From Caprella mutica (lineage: Eukaryota; Arthropoda; Malacostraca; Amphipoda; Caprellidae), in the NCBI GenBank assembly GCA_947561585.1, contig CANNZV010001131.1, positions 1 to 64,000 of the forward strand: 64,000 bases of DNA, in the 5' to 3' direction. Positions 46,616 through 59,139 of the stretch are shown here, piece by piece. The notes below the pieces were generated by a model. That model did no database searches, was not told the origin of the DNA, and saw nothing but the letters and a program-made list of their open reading frames with translations. Each line of letters opens with the position of its first letter. Within the stretch, counting starts at the first letter, position 1. The position numbers and the translations under genes were made by a program.

Positions 46616-49600
46616 CACCTTCACTTCCCCCACCTTCACTTCCCCCACCTTCACTTCTCCAACCTTTACTTCTCCCACCTTCACTTCTCCCACCTTCACT
46701 TCTCCCACCTTCACTTCTCCAACCTTTACTTCTCCCACCTTCACTTCTCCCACCTTCACTTCTCCCACCTTCACTTCTCCAACCTTCACTTCTCCCACCT
46801 TCACTTCTCCCACCTTCACTTCTCCCACCTTCACTTCCCCCACCTTCACTTCTCCAACCTTTACTTCTCCCACCTTCACTTCCCCCACCTTCACTTCTCC
46901 CACCTTCACTTCTCCCACCTTCACTTCTCCCACCTTCACTTCTCCCAACTTCACTTCTCCCACCTTCACTTCTCCCACCTTCACTTCTCCAACCTTCACT
47001 TCTCCCACCTTCACTTCTCCCACCTTCACTTCTCCCACCTTCACTTCTCCCACCTTCACTTCTCCCACCTTCACTTCCCCCACCTTCACTTCTCCAACCT
47101 TTACTTCTCCCACCTTCACTTCTCCCACCTTCACTTCTCCAACCTTTACTTCTCCCACCTTCACTTCTCCCACCTTCACTTCTCCCACCTTCACTTCTCC
47201 CACCTTCACTTCTCCAACTCCAACCTTCCCACCTTCACTTCTCCAACCTTCACTTCTCCCACCTTCACTTCCCCCACCTTCACTTCTCCCACCTTCACTT
47301 CTCCAACCTTCACTTCTCCCACCATCACTTCTCCCACCTTCACTTCTCCCACCTTCACTTCTCCCACCTTCACTTCTCCCACCTTCACTTCCCCCACCTT
47401 GACTTCTCCCACCTCGACTTCCCCCACCTTGACTTCCCCCACCTTGACTTCCCCCACCTTGACTTCCCCCACCTTGACTTCTCCCACCTTCACTTCCCCC
47501 ACCTTCACTTCTCCCACCTTGACTTCTCCCACCTTCACTTCCCCCACCTTCACTTCCTCCACCTTCACTTCCTCCACCTTCACTTCCTCCACCTTCACTT
47601 CTCCAACCTTCACTTCTCCCACCTTCACTTCTCCCACCTTCACTTCTCCCACCTTCACTTCCCCCACCTTCACTTCCTCCACCTTCCCTTTCTACACCTT
47701 CACTTCTACCACCTTCACTTCCCCCACCTTCACTTCTCCCACCTTCACTTCCTCCACCTTCCCTTTCTACACCTTTACTTCCCCCACCTTCACTTCTCCC
47801 ACCTTCACTTCTCCCACCGTCACTTCTCCCACCTTCACTTCTCCCACCTTCACTTCTCCAACCTTCACTTCTCCCACCTTCACTTCTCCCACCTTCACTT
47901 CTCCCACCTTCACTTCTCCCACCTTCACTTCTCCCACCTTCACTTCCCCCACCTTCACTTCTCCAACCTTTACTTCTCCCACCTTCACTTCTCCCACCTT
48001 CACTTCTCCAACCTTTACTTCTCCCACCTTCACTTCTCCCACCTTCACTTCTCCCACCTTCACTTCTCCCACCTTCACTTCTCCAACTCCAACCTTCCCA
48101 CCTTCACTTCTCCAACCTTCACTTCTCCCACCTTCACTTCCCCCACCTTCACTTCTCCCACCTTCACTTCTCCAACCTTCACTTCTCCCACCATCACTTC
48201 TCCCACCTTCACTTCTCCCACCTTCACTTCTCCCACCTTCACTTCCCCCACCTTGACTTCTCCCACCTTGACTTCCCCCACCTTGACTTCCCCCACCTTG
48301 ACTTCCCCCACCTTGACTTCTCCCACCTTCACTTCCCCCACCTTCACTTCTCCCACCTTGAATTCTCCCACCTTCACTTCCCCCACCTTCACTTCCCCCA
48401 CCTTCACTTCCTCCACCTTCACTTCCTCCATCTTCACTTCCTCCACCTTCACTTCTCCAACCTTCACTTCTCCCACCTTCACTTCTCCCACCTTCACTTC
48501 TCCCACCTTCACTTCCCCCACCTTCACTTCGTCCACCTTCCCTTTCTACACCTTCACTTCTACCACCTTCACTTCCCCCACCTTCACTTCTCCCACCTTC
48601 ACTTCCTCCACCTTCCCTTTCTACACCTTTACTTCCCCCACCTTCACTTCTCCCACCTTCACTTCCCCCACCTTCACTTCTACCACCTTCACTTCTCCAA
48701 CCTTCACTTCTCCAACCTTCACTTCTCCCACCTTCACTTCTCCCACCTTCACTTCTCCAACCTTCACTTCTCCCACCTTCACTTCTCCCACCTTCACTTC
48801 TCCAACCTTCACTTCTCCAACCTTCACTTCTCCCACCTTCACTTCCTCCACCTTCCCTTTCTACACCTTTACTTCTCCCACCTTCACTTCTCCAACCTTC
48901 ACTTCTCCAACCTTCACTTCTCCCACCTTCACTTCTCCAACCTTCACTTCTCCAACCTTCACTTCTCCAACCTTCACTTCTCCCACCTTCACTTCCTCCA
49001 CCTTCCCTTTCTACACCTTTACTTCCCCCACCTTCACTTCTCCAACCTTCACTTTTCCAACCTTCACTTCTCCCACCTTCACTTCCTCCACCTTCCCTTT
49101 CTACACCTTTACTTCCCCCACCTTCACTTCTCCAACCTTCACTTCTCCAACCTTCACTTCTCCAACCTTCACTTCTCCAACCTTCACTTCTCCCACCTTC
49201 ACTTCTCCCACCTTCACTTCCTCCACCTTCCCTTTCTACACCTTTACTTCCCCCACCTTCACTTCTCCAACCTTCACTTCTCCAACCTTCACTTCTCCAA
49301 CCTTCACTTCTCCAACCTTCACTTCTCCAACCTTCACTTCTCCCACCTTCACTTCCCCCACCTTCACTTCTCCCACCTTCACTTCTCCCACCTTCACTTC
49401 TCCCACCTTCACTTCTCCCTCCTTCACTTCCCCCACCTTCACTTCTCCCACCTTCCCTTTCTACACCTTTACTTCCCCCACCTTCACTTCTCCCACCTTC
49501 ACTTCTCCCTCCTTCACTTCTCCAACCTTCACTTCTCCAACCTTCACTTCTCCAACCTTCACTTCTCCCACCTTCACTTCCTCCACCTTCCCTTCTCCAA

Positions 49601-51589
49601 CCTTCACTTCTCCAACCTTCACTTCTCCCACCTTCACTTCTCCCACCTTCACTTCCTCCACCTTCCCTTTCTACACCTTTACTTCCCCCACCTTCACTTC
49701 TCCAACCTTCACTTCTCCAACCTTCACTTCTCCAACCTTCACTTCTCCAACCTTCACTTCTCCAACCTTCACTTCTCCCACCTTCACTTCCCCCACCTTC
49801 ACTTCTCCCACCTTCACTTCTCCCACCTTCACTTCTCCCACCTTCACTTCTCCCTCCTTCACTTCCCCCACCTTCACTTCTCCCACCTTCCCTTTCTACA
49901 CCTTTACTTCCCCCACCTTCACTTCTCCCACCTTCACTTCTCCCTCCTTCACTTCTCCAACCTTCACTTCTCCCACCTTCACTTCTCCCACCTTCACTTC
50001 TCCCACCTTCACTTCTCCAACCTTCACTTCTCCAACCTTCACTTCTCCAACCTTCACTTCTCCCACCTTCACTTCCTCCACCTTCCCTTCTCCAACCTTC
50101 ACTTCTCCAACCTTCACTTCTCCCACCTTCACTTCTCCCACCTTCACTTCCCCCACCTTCACTTCTCCAACCTTCACTTCTCCCACCTTCACTTCTCCAA
50201 CCTTCACTTCTCCCACCTTCACTTCTCCCACCTTCACTTCTCCCACCTTCACTTCTCCCACCTTCACTTCTCCCACCTTCACTTCCCCCACCTTCACTTC
50301 TCCCACCTTCACTTCTCCCACCTTCACTTCTCCCACTTTCACTTCTCCAACCTTCACTTCTCCAACCTTCACTTCTCCAACCTTCACTTCTCCCACCTTC
50401 ACTTCTCCCACCTTCACTTCTCCCACCTTCACTTCCCCCACCTTCACTTCTCCAACCTTCACTTCTCCCACCTTCACTTCTCCAACCTTCACTTCTCCCA
50501 CCTTCACTTCTACCACCTTCACTTCTCCCACCTTCACTTCTCCCACCTTCACTTCTCCCACCTTCACTTCTCCCACCTTCACTTCTCCCACCTTCACTTC
50601 CTCCACCTTCCCTTTCTACACCTTTACTTCCCTCACCTTCACTTCTCCAACCTTCACTTCTCCCACCTTCACTTCTCCAACCTTCACTTCTCCCACCTTC
50701 ACTTCCCCCACCTTCACTTCTCCAACCTTCACTTCTCCCACCTTCACTTCTCCAACCTTCACTTCTCCCACCTTCACTTCTCCCACCTTCACTTCTCCCA
50801 CCTTCACTTCTCCAACCTTCACTTATCCAACCTTCACTTCTCCCACCTTCACTTCTCCCACCTTCACTTCTCCCACCTTCACTTCCCCCACCTTCACTTC
50901 TCCAACCTTCACTTCTCCCACCTTCACTTCTCCAACTTTCACTTCTCCCACCTTCACTTCTCCCACCTTCACTTCTCCCACCTTCACTTCTCCCACCTTC
51001 ACTTCTCCCACCTTCACTTCTCCCACCTTCACTTCTCCCACCTTCACTTCTCCAACCTTCACTTCTCCCACCTTCACTTCTCCCACCTTCACTTCTCCCA
51101 CCTTCACTTCTCCAACCTTCACTTCTCCCACCTTCACTTCTCCCACCTTCACTTCTCCCACCTTCACTTCTCCCACCTTCACTTCTCCCACCTTCACTTC
51201 TCCCACCTTCACTTCCCCCACCTTCACTTCTCCAACCTTCACTTCTCCCACCTTCACTTCTCCAACTTTCACTTCTCCCACCTTCACTTCTCCCACCTTC
51301 ACTTCTCCCACCTTCACTTCTCCCACCTTCACTTCTCCCACCTTCACTTCTCCCACCTTCACTTCTCCCACCTTCACTTCTCCCACCTTCACTTCTCCAA
51401 TCTTCACTTCTCCCACCTTCACTTCTCCCACCTTCACTTCTCCCACCTTCACTTCCCCCACCTTCACTTCTCCCACCTTCACTTCTCCCACCTTCACTTC
51501 CCCCACCTTCACTTCTCCCACCTTCACTTCTCCCACCTTCACTTCTCCCACCTTCACTTCTCCCACCTTCACTTCTCCCACCTTCACTC
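46616..51589. repeat. Giant 15-bp minisatellite, array 1
   Basis: About 330 units of CTTCTCCCACCTTCA with variants (CCCCC, CCAAC, TTGAC, CCTCC, TTTCTACACC). Variant strings recur as higher-order blocks; for example the off-phase CTCCAACTCCAACC occurs at 47212 and 48081. The unit is a multiple of three and lacks stops in five of six frames, so huge open frames arise (1706 codons on +, 1297 on -). These are not genes. Confidence 0.97.
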
Positions 51590-51689
51590 ACCAAACACTC
51601 ACTACTATAGTAAGAGAAACACACAAACAGACACACTATCGTATTAAATATTAGGAGCATAAAGAATCATGTCACTGTTAAATAAATAG

Positions 51690-52662
51690 TGCTAGGACAT
51701 TTCGTCGCCGATTGAAAATAAAAGAGATATAATACATATATGATATAATTTTAACTTTCAGAAAATTACAAAAAAACTAGTTAATATAAATTTTTTTTTA
51801 GTATAATATATTTTTCACTGCGCTGGTTATTATCGCAAATAAAAAAAATATTCAAATTTGAACAAAATATAATATTTTTAAATGCTCATTCATACAGTAT
51901 AGAAAAAAATGATTAACTAACATTGCTATATTACAGCAAAGAAAATGTTAATAACTGTTGTATAAAGTTACTGAAACGAGACTAAACTGTAACTCAATGT
52001 TAACCGTTCTCTTTGTTTGCAGTACAAACAATTGATTCATTACTGCAATGTCAATTTTAAAACAAAGAAAAAGTAACAAATTATGCTAAAATTTCAAACT
52101 CTAAGCAACAATATTTCAGATTTGAGATATGAAAATTAACGAAATTTCGTTAAAATTTTATATTGTGAGCAACGGCCTTCAAAAAATATATTTTATTATT
52201 TGCATCGTAATTGCTGATCACATTTAAGATACGTTTATTCTTTTAACTGAATTTCCTTTTTGGTGGTTTTAGCACTTTGAGAATGTTATTGTAATTTAGC
52301 AATAGCTTCATTTTCTTCTCTATTCAAAATTAAAGCATCAATGAAAACACACAAATTTGGATGAATTATACTCAGCGAACCTTCAATGTCGAGTAGAATG
52401 ATAGTACTATCTTTTCAATAAAAATATAATTATATTAATATATATAAATGTTTTAATTTCATTTGTAATTATCAGTATATTATAAGGTAATTAAAAGTGT
52501 ATTATACCAACCACTTATTTTGTTGAAAAAAAATTAGCTTCTTTTAAATAATTGCACCTCCTCTAATTACAATTATATTATAAATTATAACTCTGTTATT
52601 TTCAATTGGCGACGAATTGTTCGGGGACGAATTGTTCAGGGACGAAATGTCTGGACACCAAA
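51690..52662. mobile_element. Foldback-like element with GACGAATTGTTC words
   Basis: GGACATTTCGTCGCC at 51694 pairs with three words at 52607-52655 (GGCGACGAATTGTTCGG, GGACGAATTGTTCAG, GGACGAAATGTC). ATTGAAAATAA / TTATTTTCAAT extends the pairing. The duplicate in copy 2 is at 55751-56723. Confidence 0.6.
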
Positions 52663-53884
52663 TAAATATAAAAAAATACATATGATTCTGTAAACCATGA
52701 TATTGGCAAATATATTAATATAATAAATGCATGCATCTATAAATAATAGTGTCGGGCAATTATATCATATTTGAACCCTAGGTGAGGTTCAATTGATTTG
52801 GATATTGTGTTGATGTTTATTCTTATCATTTTAAGTCATTTTGTAGAAAATTCTAATATATATATTGCAGTATACATATTTAATAGTTCCGTTCCTGATC
52901 AGTATCAGTAAATGTCACATAAATATTATCAGCAAAATGAATAGAAATTCTATCTAAAATACTCCAAGCAATACTAATTTATTCTATCATTCCAATAATA
53001 TTGAGTTTCATATTGATTACCTGCAATATACTCAAATAAACTCATAAAACTTACCCGAAATACACCATATCCAATAGAAACCACTACTTATATCGTCAGT
53101 GTGCAGTTGGTTCTACAAGGTACGTCGTACCACCACCGTTACTGAGACAAGAATCAATACCCAGGTTCAGTACCTATAGCTACTGGCAATGCGAGGTTAC
53201 TATGCAAACATAACAGCTACGAACCGAACGGGCATCGAATAACAATTGATTAGTATCTTTTTTCTCTATTGCTATAAAATAATAAAAAAAGTATTCTCTG
53301 GAATGGAATAGAAAAGGAAAATAATAAAATTGGTTCTAAATTGATTCCAAACATTTAATTTTGTAATATTAGTTCATAACTTCATTTGTTTTTTTAGAAA
53401 TATTATTATGAAATAAAAAGTTCTGCTGCAGAGTGTCCAGCCTTGAATTGATTAAATAAAAATAAGATGGCACCATGAGTTTCAAACGGTGTGGATCAAA
53501 ACTACATTATTTCTTGTATCAGATGAATGAATTCCTATAAGCATAAAACTGATACATACTTGAAGAATACCTCTAACACTCACTTTCCGAGTACTGTGAG
53601 TATTTGAGGTTCCCCTAGCAATAGAACTTTAGTTATGATGCACCCATATAGGAAAAATAGATAGGAAAGCTTTGGCATTACTTACCTATATTCCAAAATC
53701 ATAAAATGAATCTCTTCCATTCCAAAAATACCAGATATTAATCAATAGCGCAACCACCGATCGATTTCGGCTTGTATGAATGGTCGGAATAATTTTAAGT
53801 TTATGCATCTAGTGGTTACATTTAATAAGGCAGCCATCAATCGATTGTTACACGTTCGAATGATATGTATTATAATAGTTAATG

Positions 53885-55650
53885 CACCTTCACTTACGCC
53901 ACCTTCACTTCCCCCACCTTCACATCTCCCACCTTCACTTCCCCCACCTTCACTTCTCCCACCTTCACTTCTCCCACCTTCACTTCTCCCACCTTCACTT
54001 CTCCCACCTTCACTTCTCCCACCTTCACTTCTCCCTCCTTCACTTGTCCCACCTTCACTTCTCCAACCTTCACTTCTCCCACCTTCACTTCTCCAACCTT
54101 CACTTCTCCCACCTTCACTTCTCCCACCTTCACTTCCCCCACCTTCACTTCTCCCACCTTCACTTCTCCCACCTTCACTTCCCCCACCTTCACTTCTCCC
54201 ACCTTCACTTCTCCCACCTTCACTTCTCCCACCTTCACTTCTCCAACCTTCACTTCTCCCACCTTCACTTCTCCCACCTTCACTTCTCCCACCTTCACTT
54301 CTCCCACCTTCACTTCTCCCTCCTTCACTTGTCCCACCTTCACTTCTCCAACCTTCACTTCTCCCACCTTCACTTCTCCAACCTTCACTTCTCCCACCTT
54401 CACTTCTCCCACCTTCACTTCCCCCACCTTCACTTCTCCCACCTTCACTTCTCCCACCTTCACTTCCCCCACCTTCACTTCGCCCACCTTCACTTCTCCC
54501 ACCTTCACTTCTCCAACCTTCACTTCTCCCACCTTCACTTCTCCCACCTTCACTTCCCCCACCTTCACTTCTCCCACCGTCACTTCTCCCACCTTCACTT
54601 CTCCCACCTTCACTTCTCCCTCCTTCACTTCTCCCACCTTCACTTCTCCCACCTTCACTTCTCCCTCCTTCACTTCTCCCACTTTCACTTCTCCCACCTT
54701 CACTTCTCCCTCCTTCACTTCTCCCACTTTCACTTCTCCCACCTTCACTTCTCCAACCTTCACTTCTCCCACCTTCACTTCTCCCACCTTCACTTCTCCC
54801 ACCTTCACTTCTCCCACCTTCACTTCCCCCACCTTCACTTCTCCCACCTTCACTTCTCCCACCTTCACTTCCCCCACCTTCACTTTTCCCACCTTCACTT
54901 CTCCCACCTTCACTTCCCCCACCTTCACTTCTCCCACCTTCACTTCTCCCACCTTCACTTCCCCCACCTTCACTTCTCCCACCTTCACTTCTCCCACCTT
55001 CACTTCCCCCACCTTCACTTCTCCCACCTTCACTTCTCCCACCTTCACTTCTCCCACCTTCACTTCTCCCACTTTCACTTCTCCCACCTTCACTTCTCCA
55101 ACCTTCACTTCTCCCACCTTCACTTCTCCCACCTTCACTTCTCCCACCTTCTCTTCCCCCACCTTCACTTCTCCCACCTTCACTTCTCCCACCTTCACTT
55201 CCCCCACCTTCACTTTTCCCACCTTCACTTCTCCCACCTTCACTTCCCCCACCTTCACTTCTCCCACCTTCACTTCTCCCACCTTCACTTCCCCCACCTT
55301 CACTTCTCCCACCTTCACTTCTCCCACCTTCACTTCTCCCACCTTCACTTCCCCCACCTTCACTTCTCCCACCTTCACTTCTCCCACCTTCACTTCTCCC
55401 ACCTTCACTTCTCCCACCTTCACTTCTCCCACCTTCACTTCTCCCACCTTCACTTCTCCCACCTTCACTTCTCCAACCTTCACTTCTCCCACCTTCACTT
55501 CTCCCACCTTCACTTCTCCCACCTTCACTTCTCCCACCTTCACTTCTCCCACCTTCACTTCCCCCACCTTCACTTCTCCCACCTTCACTTCTCCCACCTT
55601 CACTTCTCCCACCTTCACTTCTCCCACCTTCACTTCTCCCACCTTCACTC
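53885..55650. repeat. 15-bp minisatellite, array 2
   Basis: About 118 units of the same CTTCTCCCACCTTCA motif. It lacks the TTGAC and TTTCTACACC variants frequent in array 1, so its variant content is simpler. Open frames on both strands are repeat by-products. Confidence 0.97.
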
Positions 55651-55750
55651 ACCAAACACTCACTACTATAGTAAGAGAAACACACAAACAGACACACTAT
55701 CGTATTAAATATTAGGAGCATAAAGAATCATGTCACTGTTAAATAAATAG

Positions 55751-56723
55751 TGCTAGGACATTTCGTCGCCGATTGAAAATAAAAGAGATATAATACATAT
55801 ATGATATAATTTTAACTTTCAGAAAATTACAAAAAAACTAGTTAATATAAATTTTTTTTTAGTATAATATATTTTTCACTGCGCTGGTTATTATCGCAAA
55901 TAAAAAAAATATTCAAATTTGAACAAAATATAATATTTTTAAATGCTCATTCATACAGTATAGAAAAAAATGATTAACTAACATTGCTATATTACAGCAA
56001 AGAAAATGTTAATAACTGTTGTATAAAGTTACTGAAACGAGACTAAACTGTAACTCAATGTTAACCGTTCTCTTTGTTTGCAGTACAAACAATTGATTCA
56101 TTACTGCAATGTCAATTTTAAAACAAAGAAAAAGTAACAAATTATGCTAAAATTTCAAACTCTAAGCAACAATATTTCAGATTTGAGATATGAAAATTAA
56201 CGAAATTTCGTTAAAATTTTATATTGTGAGCAACGGCCTTCAAAAAATATATTTTATTATTTGCATCGTAATTGCTGATCACATTTAAGATACGTTTATT
56301 CTTTTAACTGAATTTCCTTTTTGGTGGTTTTAGCACTTTGAGAATGTTATTGTAATTTAGCAATAGCTTCATTTTCTTCTCTATTCAAAATTAAAGCATC
56401 AATGAAAACACACAAATTTGGATGAATTATACTCAGCGAACCTTCAATGTCGAGTAGAATGATAGTACTATCTTTTCAATAAAAATATAATTATATTAAT
56501 ATATATAAATGTTTTAATTTCATTTGTAATTATCAGTATATTATAAGGTAATTAAAAGTGTATTATACCAACCACTTATTTTGTTGAAAAAAAATTAGCT
56601 TCTTTTAAATAATTGCACCTCCTCCAATTACAATTATATTATAAATTATAACTCTGTTATTTTCAATTGGCGACGAATTGTCCGGGGACGAATTGTTCAG
56701 GGACGAAATGTCTGGACACCAAA
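55751..56723. mobile_element. Foldback-like element, second copy
   Basis: Duplicate of 51690-52662 carried by the segmental duplication; differences include TCCGGGG for TTCGGGG in one word. Confidence 0.6.
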
Positions 56724-57945
56724 TAAATATAAAAAAATACATATGATTCTGTAAACCATGATATTGGCAAATATATTAATATAATAAATGCATGCATCTA
56801 TAAATAATAGTGTCGGGCAATTATATCATATTTGAACCCTAGGTGAGGTTCAATTGATTTGGATATTGTGTTGATGTTTATTCTTATCATTTTAAGTCAT
56901 TTTGTAGAAAATTCTAATATATATATTGCAGTATACATATTTAATAGTTCCGTTCCTGATCAGTATCAGTAAATGTCACATAAATATTATCAGCAAAATG
57001 AATAGAAATTCTATCTAAAATACTCCAAGCAATACTAATTTATTCTATCATTCCAATAATATTGAGTTTCATATTGATTACCTGCAATATACTCAAATAA
57101 ACTCATAAAACTTACCCGAAATACACCATATCCAATAGAAACCACTACTTATATCGTCAGTGTGCAGTTGGTTCTACAAGGTACGTCGTACCACCACCGT
57201 TACTGAGACAAGAATCAATACCCAGGTTCAGTACCTATAGCTACTGGCAATGCGAGGTTACTATGCAAACATAACAGCTACGAACCGAACGGGCATCGAA
57301 TAACAATTGATTAGTATCTTTTTTCTCTATTGCTATAAAATAATAAAAAAAGTATTCTCTGGAATGGAATAGAAAAGGAATATAATAAAATTGGTCCTAA
57401 ATTGATTCCAAACATTCGATTTTGTAATATTAGTTCATTTTTTTTCTTTTAGAAATGTTATTATGAAATAAAAAGTCTTGTTGCAGAGTGTGTGACCTTG
57501 TTAGTTTTCAACTGGCATTGATTGGGTATTGCTATTACTGGTTTAGTTAGGTTCTTTGTGAATACCACATACTGTAAAAATGGAAAATTGTATATTATAT
57601 GTATTAAAACGATTCAGAAGCTATCTTGCATTGAAATAAAGTTATTCAGCCTTGAAGTGATTAAATAAAAACAAGATGGTACTTAGTCACCATAAGTTTC
57701 AAACGGTGTGGATTAAAACTACATTATTTCTTGTATCAGATGAATGAATTCCTATAAGCATAAAACTGGTACATACTTGGAGAATACCTCTAACACTCAC
57801 TTTCCGAGTACTGTGAGTATTTGACGTTCCCCTAGCAATAGAACTATAGTTATGATGCACCCATATATGAAAAATAGATAGGAAAGCTTTGGCATTACTT
57901 ACCTATATTCCAAAATCATAAAATGAATCTCTTCCATTCCAAAAT

Positions 57946-58780
57946 CTTAATGAATTTAATTTCCCATATTAACTGACATAATATAAACAAAAGTTGTAAG
58001 TGTTAAGAAAGTATTATCAGTGATTAATTTTTACTATTAATAATTACTATTTGTGTCACTTTAGGCGTTACCCGTTGCATCTTCACGTTATATTATCTAA
58101 TCAGATGTATGATAGAGGTTCTTTGAATTATGTGTTCACTGTGTAGATAATATTTGGTGGTGTTGAGACGTAAAGTGTACCTCTGTGAACGAATTATCAG
58201 TGTTTATAATTAATTGAGCCTACCTTCAATAATAATAGTATAAAGCTGCACCATCAATTAGGGTAAATATCTAAATTTTCTGTAATGAAAAAACCTTGCT
58301 TGACTGATAGGTATCCTTCGTCATTGATATAATCAACTGTATGTGGGATGAATTACGTAGTACACACAGAGAACGGTTTGTTGATACAACCAAAAAAAGT
58401 AGGATTCTGGTTGTATCAACAAAATAAATTAGTCAGCTATGAACCATCAAAATAATTTTGTTATAGTAAATATATTTAATTGTTAATGTTTATTTGTTCA
58501 CTAGAATTATTAAGGTAAGTGTAACCATTAGTTATAGTAACATTACAATACTGACACTTCAAAAATTATATTTTGTTATTTCAACAAAAAGTATATTTAA
58601 AGCAACACAAATCATTAATTTGTAGCAAGACAATCATCTTGTTATTTTATGCTTTTTAATTACTATTTCCAATTTTACTGCATATAGTGTATATGTACGT
58701 TTGGCTGTATATCAATTAGTTTGATGTTATATGTTGTTATATATATAAATTAAGTGGGAATAATTGAATATAGAAATGAA
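57946..58780. other. No gene recognised; one hairpin
   Basis: TTGTTGATACAACC (58376) pairs with GGTTGTATCAACAA (58412) to form a hairpin with 14-15-bp arms. Otherwise AT-rich DNA. Confidence 0.5.
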
Positions 58781-58781
58781 G

Positions 58782-58863
58782 TGGTGAATCCGGGACTTGT
58801 ACTCTCGATCTGTAGTCTCCTGTTGTCTTCAGTCTGCGACGCTACCTCTCAGCCATCCTGGAC
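58782..58863 (-). ncRNA. tRNA-like sequence, probable SINE head
   Basis: On the minus strand CCAGGATGGCTGAGAGGTAG begins a tRNA-like fold, with an A-box TGGCTGAGAGG (58855-58845). Some 40 bases later comes a B-box-like AGTACAAGTCCC (58803-58792; consensus GGTTCAAATCCC). The GCAGACTGAAG stretch resembles the anticodon arm of tRNA-Leu. Arms are imperfect, so this is a tRNA-derived SINE or pseudogene, not a working tRNA. Confidence 0.45.
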
Positions 58864-59139
58864 ATGGTAGAAGTAGGATTGGAAGGAACTTTATTCAATA
58901 TGATAACACGCGTGCCTTTTAAATTCATTATGAATAAATTTTAATTAATATTCTATTGATTTTTTTTCTCATTTTTATTATAACAATCAGTAGAATATTT
59001 ATTATAGCTATCTATTAATATTTAGCTATCCAGTTACCTACCAGTGTTCATCAAAAACCTACCTAGTTACTTACTAGTGTTTGATACTTAAATAAGGCTT
59101 TAGAATGAACTTGCTGCAATATATATAGATATTTTTACC

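Larger units (their letters stand above)
46459..53727. repeat. Segmental duplication, copy 1
   Basis: This unit consists of a 157-bp left flank starting ATACCAGATATTAATCA, the long 15-bp array and a right flank of about 2.1 kb ending CTTCCATTCCAAAA. It is followed at once by copy 2 in the same orientation. The flanks differ at only scattered bases, plus a deletion of about 180 bp near 53441. Confidence 0.92.
53728..57945. repeat. Segmental duplication, copy 2
   Basis: It starts with ATACCAGATATTAATCA exactly where copy 1 ends and itself ends at the same CTTCCATTCCAAAA. The array is about 3.2 kb shorter than in copy 1. Confidence 0.92.

Noticed and set aside
46534..51654. 1706-codon plus-strand open frame and a 1297-codon minus-strand frame
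   Set aside because: They are translations of a stop-free 15-bp minisatellite. Both strands and several frames are open at once and there are no non-repeat domains.
53742..55721. Open frames of 584-659 codons over array 2
   Set aside because: Same cause as in array 1: the unit length is a multiple of three and lacks stops.
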